Source: a virus. Taken from it: DNA of 32,072 nt. The stretch lies in the IMG/VR virus record IMGVR_UViG_3300040856_002671, positions 1 to 32,072 of that record; one strand, written 5' to 3'. The position numbers and the translations under genes were made by a program. Within the stretch, counting starts at the first letter, position 1. Every line of letters begins with the position of its first letter. Positions 1-7,395 of this stretch are shown here, one piece after another. Under the pieces are notes generated by a model. The model was not told the DNA's origin. It saw only the letters and a program-made list of their open reading frames with translations, and searched no databases.

Positions 1-934
1 ATGAGCAATCAATGTTATGCATGTCTTGCTGACCCTTAGAGCGTGCGCAGAATGACTTACGACGCTTGGCATCCTTACTTCCTGGTTCTGGATCTCCTGT
101 TACGGCAGTTTTGAGTTTAGAACCTGGGTTCTCTCTGCGATATGCTTTGACTGCGGCAGGACTCATTCCATCAGTTTTATCCGACTTATTAACTTTCTGC
201 CAGTCTTCAACTTGAAGAAGTGGTTGACCAGGCTCATAGTCTCTCATTGTAAAATAAGTGACTCTACAATCTGGATATACTTTTCTTACTTCATTTTCAA
301 TATCTTGTCTTGAAGGGCGAGCAGTATATGGGAAGAACATTTGTAGGGAGTAAACCTTTCCTCTCCAGGAAACCATTACATAATAAATGTTTCCACTTTT
401 TGCTGGCATTCTTACCGATTCTTCAATTTCTTTTACATAGTTTTTATTTTTTCCAGGCTTTCCAGCATCTCCACCATGCTTTTTGGTTTCGCAACCACAA
501 GTTTCCGCAACTACCTCTTCAGGAACGCAGTTTGGAACTTCTTTTCCACCCTTCATTTTAGTTTTAGGTGTACCAAGTTTTTTGCCTTTCCAGCACTTGT
601 CGGCACCAACATTATCTCTAGCCTGCTCAATACCCTCAACATTTAATGTTTTTGGATAATCTTTATCGCCAGGTTTTGCTGGTTTTTCTCCACGCTTTCT
701 CTTAGCATGAATATTTGCCCAAAGACCCTTTTTTTCTTCTCCAATTTCTTGAAGAATCTTATCTACAAGCATGACCTCTTCTTTTTTTACTTTCGGTAAA
801 TCTACGGAAGCAGCTTTTTTCTTTTGAAGCTCTACTGCTTTTGGTCCCAACTCTTTTGCTGCAGTTGGAGTAAGAGCACCAGCACCTGTAGATCTTTTGA
901 TTTGATTTTTTGGATCTTTTAATGGGTTATTCAT
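1..934 (-). CDS. Partial phage protein with DUF6321-like C-terminal motif, downstream of gp16
   Basis: An open frame of 311 codons starts at the ATG at 934-932 and runs off the left edge without a stop. In order it shows a Lys/Ala-rich N-terminus (1-55), a basic GLWANIHAKRKRGEKPA motif (70-86), and a Cys motif KCWKGKKLGTPKTKM (113-127) followed by VPNCVPEE (133-140) and CGC (146-148). A folded-looking segment follows (about 183-245, YYVMVSWRGKVYSLQ), then YRRENPGSKLKTAVTG (265-280) and AKRRKSFCARSKG (289-301). I recall the last two motifs from DUF6321-type marine phage proteins; that name is from memory. In T4 the large terminase gene 17 follows gene 16, so this ORF sits where gp17 would begin but has no terminase motifs. 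A T4-late-like octamer lies 26 nt upstream. Function is unknown; the basic, Cys-bearing motifs could suit nucleic-acid or metal binding, which is inference. Confidence 0.85.
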   Translation of the reverse strand, partial: MNNPLKDPKNQIKRSTGAGALTPTAAKELGPKAVELQKKKAASVDLPKVKKEEVMLVDKILQEIGEEKKGLWANIHAKRKRGEKPAKPGDKDYPKTLNVEGIEQARDNVGADKCWKGKKLGTPKTKMKGGKEVPNCVPEEVVAETCGCETKKHGGDAGKPGKNKNYVKEIEESVRMPAKSGNIYYVMVSWRGKVYSLQMFFPYTARPSRQDIENEVRKVYPDCRVTYFTMRDYEPGQPLLQVEDWQKVNKSDKTDGMSPAAVKAYRRENPGSKLKTAVTGDPEPGSKDAKRRKSFCARSKGQQDMHNIDCS

Positions 935-960
935 TTATCTATAAAAGTCTTCCGTTTTAC

Positions 961-968
961 TATTTATT
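961..968 (-). promoter_or_regulatory. Candidate T4-type late promoter (AATAAATA)
   Basis: The minus strand reads AATAAATA, one mismatch from the T4 late -10 element TATAAATA. It lies 26 nt before the ATG at 934 and overlaps the gp16 stop codon. T4 late promoters have no -35 box, which fits the AT-rich surroundings. Confidence 0.4.
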
Positions 969-1401
969 CATCATCATCTTTTTGTTGCTTAAGCAACTTA
1001 CTGAGTTCAGCAGTAGAACCTATAAACAAAGCATTGTTTGTAACACTTGTTGGACCTTTCTTATTGTCTTCAGACTGAATATCTTTTAGTTTTTTCTGTA
1101 AGTCAATTAACTTTTCAGTAGCGTCAGAGACGCTTTTGATTAACTGTCCAGCAACTTCATATGCTCTTGGCATCTCAGTTTCTTGAGCAAGTTCTATAAC
1201 ACCATTAAGTGCTTCTTGCCCCTTTTCTATAATGGAGTAAAGATTTCCTCTACTATATTCATAGTCTTTTTTGATATCATCTGATATTTTTTCAAACTTG
1301 TCTATTGAACTATCTACATTAAAACTTTCAACTTCTACTGCTGGCGTCATAGTTTCTTCCACATTAAAGGTCTCATCTAAATTTTCGAATTTATTGCTCA
1401 T
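964..1401 (-). CDS. 16: Terminase small subunit (gp16-like)
   Basis: This 145-aa protein is close to T4 gp16 (164 aa) and follows gp15 directly, as in T4. The family role is to form a ring that recognises concatemeric DNA and regulates the gp17 packaging motor. The body (about 45-110) is helical and charged and includes YSRGNLYSIIEKGQEALNGV, then AQETEMPRAYEVAGQLIKS and a Leu/Lys heptad-like segment. Those motifs match my memory of cyanophage gp16. The N-terminus (1-35) is acidic and the C-terminus ends in an acidic QKDDDE tail; both look disordered. The start lies 2 nt after the gp15 stop, with no clear Shine-Dalgarno, so translational coupling to gp15 is likely. Confidence 0.85.
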   Translation of the reverse strand: MSNKFENLDETFNVEETMTPAVEVESFNVDSSIDKFEKISDDIKKDYEYSRGNLYSIIEKGQEALNGVIELAQETEMPRAYEVAGQLIKSVSDATEKLIDLQKKLKDIQSEDNKKGPTSVTNNALFIGSTAELSKLLKQQKDDDE

Positions 1402-1403
1402 GT

Positions 1404-2408
1404 TTAAATAAATCCATCATCGAATCCAAAATTGTCTCCAATTTGAACAAAGGCATTATCTGCTTGTGTTATTAGTTTTACCTCGGATCCAGATACGTGC
1501 ATAGATATTGGAGTTCCATACTCACCTCTTCTAACAGTTAACTTATTAGAGGATTTTGATTTAACGTATAAAGTTTCAGTATCTATGGTAATGTAAGAAT
1601 CATTGCTTATTTGAGAAGCATCGGCAACTTCAAAAATGCCAGTTTCTAAAGTTATGTCTTCGGAAAGAGTTGTTGCAACTTCATCAATATATTTTTTAGT
1701 TGCTTGTGGTTCTACTCTATAAGTAACATCTCTTGTTGGATTTCCTGAAGGATGTCCTGCAGCATAACCAATATTGACTTTTTTGATAATATCTGAATTT
1801 GCTGATCCTGATGTTGGTCCAAAGATATAAGTTTTTGCTGTGAATCTTAAAGTGTAAATTAAAGCTCTTCTAGAAGAAAAATCTCCTTCATAAGAATCGT
1901 CCATAGTAATATTGTCCAAAGTAATTGGAATATCTCTTTTTTCGCCAATCAATTCAATCAAGTCTATACTTATAGTATATGAAGGTTGAAAATAAGGTAT
2001 TATCTGCTCAACAATTTGGAGCATATCATCATTACTTTTTGTCATTATAGACAATTCAAATGATACATTATATGGAACTGGCATGTAAGTTACTCTTACA
2101 TCGCTAGAATTTTCTTTTGTTGTCGAAACAAAAGTTTGTATTGGAGTGACTTTCCTTGTAGGATCATAACTTAAACCCACCATCTCAAAAGATAGTCTAG
2201 GTAGAGTAATCTGAGTTGGTTTATTGAGATCTGGGGATTGTTCAAGTCTAGCTAAAAACTTTTGAGTTGGACCATATGCAATAGGAACTTCTACTATAGA
2301 AAAAATATTGTTAGAAGAATCTTTTCTTCTAATTTCAATACTATTAAAAAGAGTTCCAAAACCAATTACAGTTTTTCTTATTATTTCGTTATAAAAATAT
2401 TCAAACAT
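1404..2408 (-). CDS. 15: Tail sheath stabilisation/completion protein gp15
   Basis: The N-terminal 200 residues match T4 gp15 closely. The protein opens MFEYFYNEIIRKTVIGFGTLF (T4: MFGYFYNSSFRRYATLMGDLF) and has a shared segment YELSI/FELSIMTKSNDDMLQIVEQI followed by PYFQPSY. A further shared part is the GDFSSRRALIYTLRF stretch. In T4, gp15 forms a hexamer that caps the finished tail sheath and tube and joins them to the neck. At 334 aa it exceeds T4 gp15 (272 aa). The extra part includes a module at about 241-315 with YITIDTETLYV, RRGEYGTPISMH and SGSEVKL, which recurs in other virion proteins of this window. Order gp14-gp15-gp16 is as in T4. Confidence 0.93.
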   Translation of the reverse strand: MFEYFYNEIIRKTVIGFGTLFNSIEIRRKDSSNNIFSIVEVPIAYGPTQKFLARLEQSPDLNKPTQITLPRLSFEMVGLSYDPTRKVTPIQTFVSTTKENSSDVRVTYMPVPYNVSFELSIMTKSNDDMLQIVEQIIPYFQPSYTISIDLIELIGEKRDIPITLDNITMDDSYEGDFSSRRALIYTLRFTAKTYIFGPTSGSANSDIIKKVNIGYAAGHPSGNPTRDVTYRVEPQATKKYIDEVATTLSEDITLETGIFEVADASQISNDSYITIDTETLYVKSKSSNKLTVRRGEYGTPISMHVSGSEVKLITQADNAFVQIGDNFGFDDGFI

Positions 2409-2431
2409 TTATTTTTCCAATTACTATTAAG

Positions 2432-2439
2432 TATTTAAC
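2432..2439 (-). promoter_or_regulatory. Candidate T4-type late promoter (GTTAAATA)
   Basis: The minus strand reads GTTAAATA, two mismatches from TATAAATA, 23 nt before the gp15 ATG. The following bases give AAATACTTAATA, a 12-mer also present in the stronger site at 7382-7389, which raises its credibility. Confidence 0.3.
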
Positions 2440-2442
2440 TAT

Positions 2443-3816
2443 TTAAGGCGTTCCAAATGGATTTTTTTCTGTAAAATCTAAAATACTATCTGCTTCTGTC
2501 TCAATATCTATATTTTGAGCATAAGCATCATCAGTATCTTGAATGTTTATTATTCTAACTTTATACGATGCTCCAGATTTTTGTCCTACAATAGTTTCTC
2601 CAGATACAAACTCGCCATCAATATTCTTCAACTCTAGAACATTGGTTAATGAGTTCCAAGATTCTACATAAGCGCTAGTACTGCTTGAAGATCCAATAAC
2701 AACTTCATTGAATCTATATGTCCCAACTCCAACCAAGTATGGATCTGATATTGTTATTTGGGGGACTTCTGTATACCCAACTCCAGCATTTGTAAATCTT
2801 ATTGCAGTAACTACCCCATCAGTTATTGTTGCTACTGCTGATGCTTCTGTAGATGCTGAACCAATAATATTAACTGTTGGTGCTGATATGTATCCTGATC
2901 CTCCATTGGATATAGTTATTGCCCCAAGCACACCATCCGCTATTGTTGCTGTTGCTTTTGCTCCTGATCCTTTACCACCAAATATTGCTACCATTGGAGA
3001 TTTTGTATATCCACTTCCTGGATTTGCAATTTCAATTCCTTGAACTTTTGATGATTCTTTAGAATCTGAACAAAAATCAAAAAGTCCAGATATTAGTGTT
3101 GCTATTCCTACAGCGGTAACTCCTGGAGATTTTGATAAAGTTACTGTAGGAGTTGAAGTATAACTATTGCCTCTGCTTGTCACTATAATTTGATTTACTG
3201 CGCCATTTAATATACTCGATATAGAAGCAGTAGCTGTTGTTCCACTACCAATCATAGTAAATGATTGGGTGTATGAATTATTTACGAAATTGTCGTCAAC
3301 TTCATCAAAGGAAGTATCTACTATTTCATCGCCATATCTAAAGAGTTCACATCTCAACTCATAAACATAATTTTTTTGAAGTTGATAAAATGGACTCTCA
3401 TGTTCTACATATTTTATTTCAAAAACTCTATCCCCCAAAGGAAAATAAATTAAATCTCCTTCTTTTGGTCTTGTAGTTAGTTCAACACCTGGAAGATCTT
3501 CTAATAATGGACTTATATAATTTTCAAATCTTTCCTTAGAAATTACCAAAGTTAAATCATCAATATCCTGTATTCCGAATTTTGAAAGTAACGTTCCCTG
3601 CCCACCATAACCATCATATGAAGATACATAGGCTTCTATTGGATATGCTCCATCAAATTTAGATTCTATAACTTCTCTTATTACTGTATTTGTGGTAAGA
3701 TATTTTCTTGGCATATAATATATTTCAATGCCATACATCCTAATTTGTTCGTTTATTAAATCTTGAACAAGATTTTGTTCTCCACTAGAACCCTGAAGAA
3801 AAAATGGATTTAGCAT
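2443..3816 (-). CDS. 14: Neck protein gp14, enlarged by GxGY repeats
   Basis: The N-terminus (1-175) resembles cyanophage gp14: MLNPFFLQGSSGEQNLVQDL, then EIYYMPRKYLTTNTVIREV, PIEAYVSSYDGYGGQG and LRCELFRYGDEIVDT. gp14 forms part of the neck with gp13, between the portal vertex and the tail; its place between gp13 and gp15 is as in T4. At 457 aa it is nearly twice T4 gp14 (256 aa). Residues about 185-360 carry at least four Gly-x-(Ser/Gly)-Tyr units, for example NPGSGYTKSPMVAIFGG and NGGSGYISAPTVNI, each followed by an Ala/Thr-rich strand and an (A/T)DGV turn. An SGA-type strand pair follows (TIVGQKSGASYKV). The C-terminus EADSILDFTEKNPFGTP looks like the conserved family tail. The start is 6 nt after the gp13 stop. 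Confidence 0.9.
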   Translation of the reverse strand: MLNPFFLQGSSGEQNLVQDLINEQIRMYGIEIYYMPRKYLTTNTVIREVIESKFDGAYPIEAYVSSYDGYGGQGTLLSKFGIQDIDDLTLVISKERFENYISPLLEDLPGVELTTRPKEGDLIYFPLGDRVFEIKYVEHESPFYQLQKNYVYELRCELFRYGDEIVDTSFDEVDDNFVNNSYTQSFTMIGSGTTATASISSILNGAVNQIIVTSRGNSYTSTPTVTLSKSPGVTAVGIATLISGLFDFCSDSKESSKVQGIEIANPGSGYTKSPMVAIFGGKGSGAKATATIADGVLGAITISNGGSGYISAPTVNIIGSASTEASAVATITDGVVTAIRFTNAGVGYTEVPQITISDPYLVGVGTYRFNEVVIGSSSSTSAYVESWNSLTNVLELKNIDGEFVSGETIVGQKSGASYKVRIINIQDTDDAYAQNIDIETEADSILDFTEKNPFGTP

Positions 3817-3822
3817 TTTTAA

Positions 3823-4653
3823 TTACCCAATCATGTCTAAAGGTGGAATTTCATTATCATACGACATCCTTTCTATAAGAACATCCAATTCTCTTTGAGC
3901 GTCATCATATATCTGTCGTCCATTAAATTCAATTCCTCCAGGAAGCTTAACGCCTTGGAATTTAATCAAATTCATTCCCCACTGCCTTTTAATGAGTGAA
4001 GTCAGATACTTCTTTAAAAATGAATCGTTCCAAACTCCCGAAAAAGTGGTAGGATTTAATGCTCTATAACAATCTATTATTAAATAGTCCCCAGAATTGA
4101 CTTCTTCCCAGTCAATATCCATATACAATCTATCTTGGCGTCTATTATATCTAATCTGTTTATCTGTAGTTAATAAGAAACTAATATCTTCAAGATAAGT
4201 TTTTGTCATTGAATATGTTAAAAGATCAATAGAATTCCAATAATAAATATCATTCAAGAAAAGCTGATACTCAATATTAAACATATTGCTGGAAATGCTA
4301 TTACTTCCACCAAATTTAAATACTTTGTTTATTCCAATAATATGGTCAGGGACTTGAATAAAATTACTGTTTTCAAAATATTGGAATTGATCTCCTAATG
4401 TAGATGTTGCAGATGTTGTAGCAATTCCTACACCGCCACTTTTTGCTCTTCCTCTATCAATATCTTCTTGCGTCAATTTATATTTCAAATAAGTTTGTAT
4501 AACTCCGTCAAAATGTCTTTCTTGAAAAAGTTGTACTGCATCATCGACAAGATCATCAATTTGCTCATCAGCAACATTAATCTCCAAAACCGGATGACCT
4601 AACTGCCTTTTACAGTAATCTATTAATTCTTGCCTGGATGATGGTTGAGCCAT
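3823..4653 (-). CDS. 13: Neck protein gp13
   Basis: At 276 aa this is near T4 gp13 (309 aa). The N-terminus matches cyanophage gp13: SSRQELIDYCKRQLGHPVLE, INVADEQIDDLVDDAVQLFQ and ERHFDGV. The middle holds IIGINKVFKFGG and a segment FNIEYQLFLNDIYYWNSIDL, and the C-terminal part holds FLKKYLTSLIKRQWGMNLIK and FNGRQIYDDAQRELDVL. The family forms the head-completion and neck connector with gp14. It is followed 6 nt later by gp14. A 30-nt gap separates it from the upstream 74-aa gene; the sequence there includes TATAAGGAAG, which could be a weak promoter or ribosome site. Confidence 0.92.
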   Translation of the reverse strand: MAQPSSRQELIDYCKRQLGHPVLEINVADEQIDDLVDDAVQLFQERHFDGVIQTYLKYKLTQEDIDRGRAKSGGVGIATTSATSTLGDQFQYFENSNFIQVPDHIIGINKVFKFGGSNSISSNMFNIEYQLFLNDIYYWNSIDLLTYSMTKTYLEDISFLLTTDKQIRYNRRQDRLYMDIDWEEVNSGDYLIIDCYRALNPTTFSGVWNDSFLKKYLTSLIKRQWGMNLIKFQGVKLPGGIEFNGRQIYDDAQRELDVLIERMSYDNEIPPLDMIG

Positions 4654-4683
4654 TATTTTTTAGTGATTACTTCCTTATACTAT

Positions 4684-4908
4684 CTATGATTTAATATTGT
4701 TCATTAACGAAGATAACATAGATTTTATTTCATCTATGTTATCTCTCATTTCCTTCATTTCATTTTCAATATCTTCTATTTTTTTGATGTTATTTTTTTT
4801 GCTCCTTTTCAAATTTAGATAATTTTGATATTCCAAATGATTTGTATTTACAATAGCATTTGTTTTTTCGTCTCTTATTAAGTTTGAATGTTCTTTAACC
4901 TTTTTCAT
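4684..4908 (-). CDS. Small coiled-coil phage protein
   Basis: This 74-aa protein has an N-terminal segment with SNLIRDEKTNAIVNTN and EYQNYLNLK. A charged helix (about 38-72) follows with heptad-like hydrophobic spacing (IEDIENEMKEMRDNIDEIKS) and ends in LLS-type leucines. The pattern of an L(I/V)RD...AI(V/I)N motif, a Tyr-rich stretch and then a coiled coil is one I recall from small proteins in cyanophage and other T4-like genomes, with no established function. Its ATG overlaps the stop of the 818-aa gene (TAATG), so it is probably translated by coupling. It sits just before gp13, where T4 has wac (fibritin, also a coiled coil), but no sequence similarity to fibritin is visible. Confidence 0.8.
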   Translation of the reverse strand: MKKVKEHSNLIRDEKTNAIVNTNHLEYQNYLNLKRSKKNNIKKIEDIENEMKEMRDNIDEIKSMLSSLMNNIKS

Positions 4909-7364
4909 TATGCAACAGCAATAACTCTTAGATCTTTAATTCTTGGTGGATAAGCTTGATTTTTAGAATTTCCTATTAACTTAATACTGAAATATCTAAA
5001 AGATTCTATATTATTTTCAGTAAATTCGTATTCTTTGAAAATATTTAAAGGACTATCTACTGTTAAGAAATCTACTTTTGGTACATTTCTATCGGGAGTT
5101 CCATCAGATAAAGATTCATCTATAGTTTGACCCAAATTGTTGAGATTTTTAAACCCTGGGAAAGGAACATAAATTGGTTCTTCATATGGATCATTTTGTA
5201 TAGCATAAAAAGCTCTTAAATCGCTAAAAGTATTTACATAAGCACTACACAACAATTTAATTGAGGTTGCAGGAACCTCTAAAGATATTGTTTTTGTTGC
5301 ATATATGAATGCTGATGGATCAGAATTTAATGTAGAAACTCTATTATCAGTAGCATAGTTTTTAATTCTACTGTTAGTTCTATTTGATGTTAATATTAAT
5401 GCTGTTCGGTCAAGATCTACCACGGGAGAAACATACTTGTCGGCACTAGACAAAGCCAAATTTAAATTTATAGATTTATTGCCAGGCAAATTTGTAAGTC
5501 CAGTTTCTTCATTTAATTTTGAGAATAAAGCTCTTGGAGAATCAAAGTAGTTATTTTGATTTAAATTTATTGGTTCAAATCCCTGATCATCAAAAGACCT
5601 TTCAAACCCGTCAATACTTCTCCCAGAAACTGTTCTTATTGTTGGATTTATATTAGTACCTGTTAAACTTAAAGTTTGGACGACAGGTCTGACTGAACTA
5701 TATTGTATGTTTTGAGTTGCATTTGAAAAACTTCCGCCGCATGATTTAGATTCTCTGACATAGAGTTTGGGAGTAGAAGTTCCAATTGTTCTATCTATTC
5801 CATTATTTGCAGTATCAATCTTTATTGTATAGTAATCTAAACCAATTGGATCTTGTACAGTAGCATCCTCTAGAGTGTGGATCTTATTGATCCTCCTCAA
5901 AGAAATCCCATTTAATTCATATTTCAATACTAAATCATCTGCAAAGTGGTTTTCTATTGGAGTAGAATCAATCCCTCTCGTTATTCCTGTCAATTTTCCT
6001 GTGGAAGTTCCTGTATATTGTATAATCTCACCATTAATCTTTACATAACCCGGATTTCCAGATGATACCGGCAAATTTTCAAATGTTTCATAATTTGTTG
6101 TTCCCGTAACATTTACTTCTACTGTTGAAGTTTTAGGCAAATCCGCAGATAGACTTACAAGATCCACATCTCCATTTACATTAGACAATTCTACTCTGTC
6201 TGTTGGAGAATGCATACCATGATTTCTATGATTCACTCTTACATTAAGTCCGTCATTTATAGTAGTTATTCCATCAGTCTCTATTAAAACATTTGCCCCA
6301 ACTCCATTAAGAAGAACTTCCGAACCAGAATTGTCCAAATATTTAATGCTGTTTCCAACACTAACAAGAAAGTCTCCCTGAACATTATCTACGATAATTT
6401 CTCTAATATTCCCTACATTAGAAACTGATAATCTCAAATTTCTTCCTAAAGTACTTCCGCCAAGAGTGTCTACTGTAAGAATATCTCCAATAACGTATCC
6501 ATTGCCTCCAGAAGTTATTGAAGCAGCTATAGCTACACCTTCAGAATCTATTTCAATATCTGCTAAAGCATTAGATCCAGATCCAGTTACTGAAACTAAC
6601 TGCTGATTGAAAAATGTTGCTGGACCTCCAACATACCCAATTCCCTCATTAATTATGTTGAGTTGACCCAAAGCGGTTCCAGCGAAACCCACATAATCAC
6701 CAGAAACATTTACTCCTTCTTGTAATATTGTTGTTCCTAGTTTGAGACCAATGTCAGTTATTTCTTGATCAAGTTTTAATCTTACTGACTTGGAATTCAT
6801 TTCAAGAGAATTTTGAGGAAGAGTCGCTATTTGATCATTTCCTAAAGAAAGTTCTGGGTTGTAGAAATTTATATTACCATTTTGATAATTAAAATTTGCT
6901 CTGTAAAGAGTAAATTTGAGATCCTGAAAAGGTTCTTCCACCCAACTAGAAGAATTTTGAGACTTAAATAATCCCCCATTAAGGGGTTGTTTATCAATAA
7001 CTACAGTATTATCAGATTCAGTATCAATTTGACCCATTTCTGCCACCCAGACAAGATACTTATCTGAATTGGAAGATATTACTATGGAATGAAATTTATT
7101 TCCTTCCAAATAAACTGGTGATGGGAATGTAACAGTTGTTGGAATTATTCCAAATTCTGTAATGTCAATGTCTGAAGGATCTACTACAACTTCTCCAAAT
7201 GGGTAAACAGTCCTAGACGGTTGACCCAATTCTACTGGTCTTAATTGAACAGTTACTGGAAGATTATTATCTTTTTCATAGAAAAATAAATCTACTGAAG
7301 TCACAAACATTCCATTACTATGTTCAACATAGAATGTTTGTGCTAATGGATTTAATAATTTCAT
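4908..7364 (-). CDS. Virion structural protein, PLAQTF type (baseplate periphery/fibre region)
   Basis: The 818-aa protein begins at once with NPLAQTFYVEHSNGMFVTSV, followed by LFFYEKDNNLPVTVQLRPV and a TVTFPSPVYLEGNKFHSIV strand region. I recall this domain from large T4-like structural proteins, often joined to a DUF4815-type N-terminus. GxGY units lie near 241 (NEGIGYVGGP) and 285 (SGGNGYVIGD). A module YVKINGEIIQY...ITRGIDSTPIENH lies near 435-472. The C-terminal half includes RTVSGRSIDG and SPVVDLDRTALIL...NRTNS, also typical of this group. It fills the T4 gp9-gp12/wac part of the map, so a role in the outer baseplate or fibre attachment is likely but unproven. A good late-promoter match lies 17 nt upstream. 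Confidence 0.8.
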   Translation of the reverse strand: MKLLNPLAQTFYVEHSNGMFVTSVDLFFYEKDNNLPVTVQLRPVELGQPSRTVYPFGEVVVDPSDIDITEFGIIPTTVTFPSPVYLEGNKFHSIVISSNSDKYLVWVAEMGQIDTESDNTVVIDKQPLNGGLFKSQNSSSWVEEPFQDLKFTLYRANFNYQNGNINFYNPELSLGNDQIATLPQNSLEMNSKSVRLKLDQEITDIGLKLGTTILQEGVNVSGDYVGFAGTALGQLNIINEGIGYVGGPATFFNQQLVSVTGSGSNALADIEIDSEGVAIAASITSGGNGYVIGDILTVDTLGGSTLGRNLRLSVSNVGNIREIIVDNVQGDFLVSVGNSIKYLDNSGSEVLLNGVGANVLIETDGITTINDGLNVRVNHRNHGMHSPTDRVELSNVNGDVDLVSLSADLPKTSTVEVNVTGTTNYETFENLPVSSGNPGYVKINGEIIQYTGTSTGKLTGITRGIDSTPIENHFADDLVLKYELNGISLRRINKIHTLEDATVQDPIGLDYYTIKIDTANNGIDRTIGTSTPKLYVRESKSCGGSFSNATQNIQYSSVRPVVQTLSLTGTNINPTIRTVSGRSIDGFERSFDDQGFEPINLNQNNYFDSPRALFSKLNEETGLTNLPGNKSINLNLALSSADKYVSPVVDLDRTALILTSNRTNSRIKNYATDNRVSTLNSDPSAFIYATKTISLEVPATSIKLLCSAYVNTFSDLRAFYAIQNDPYEEPIYVPFPGFKNLNNLGQTIDESLSDGTPDRNVPKVDFLTVDSPLNIFKEYEFTENNIESFRYFSIKLIGNSKNQAYPPRIKDLRVIAVA

Positions 7365-7381
7365 TTTTTATCTTTATTAAG

Positions 7382-7389
7382 TATTTATA
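7382..7389 (-). promoter_or_regulatory. T4-type late promoter (TATAAATA)
   Basis: The minus strand holds a perfect TATAAATA, the T4 late -10 element read by gp55-containing polymerase. It lies in the 31-nt gap after the 1815-aa gene and 17 nt before the ATG at 7364. The downstream bases CTTAATA are shared with the site at 2432-2439. Confidence 0.6.
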
Positions 7390-7395
7390 TTAAGT

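Noticed and set aside
310-561. Plus-strand ORF of 83 aa, Phe/His/Leu-rich
   Set aside because: Lies opposite the well-supported partial ORF on the minus strand; composition is typical of antisense to Lys/Gly-rich coding.
2708-3043. Plus-strand ORF of 111 aa, Pro/Asp/Ile-rich
   Set aside because: It is the antisense shadow of the GxGY repeats of gp14; Gly-Ser-Gly codons read backwards give Pro/Asp runs.
7365-7395. Frameshift joining the 1815-aa and 818-aa genes
   Set aside because: A stop, a 31-nt gap and a perfect late promoter separate them, so two genes are more likely than one broken gene.
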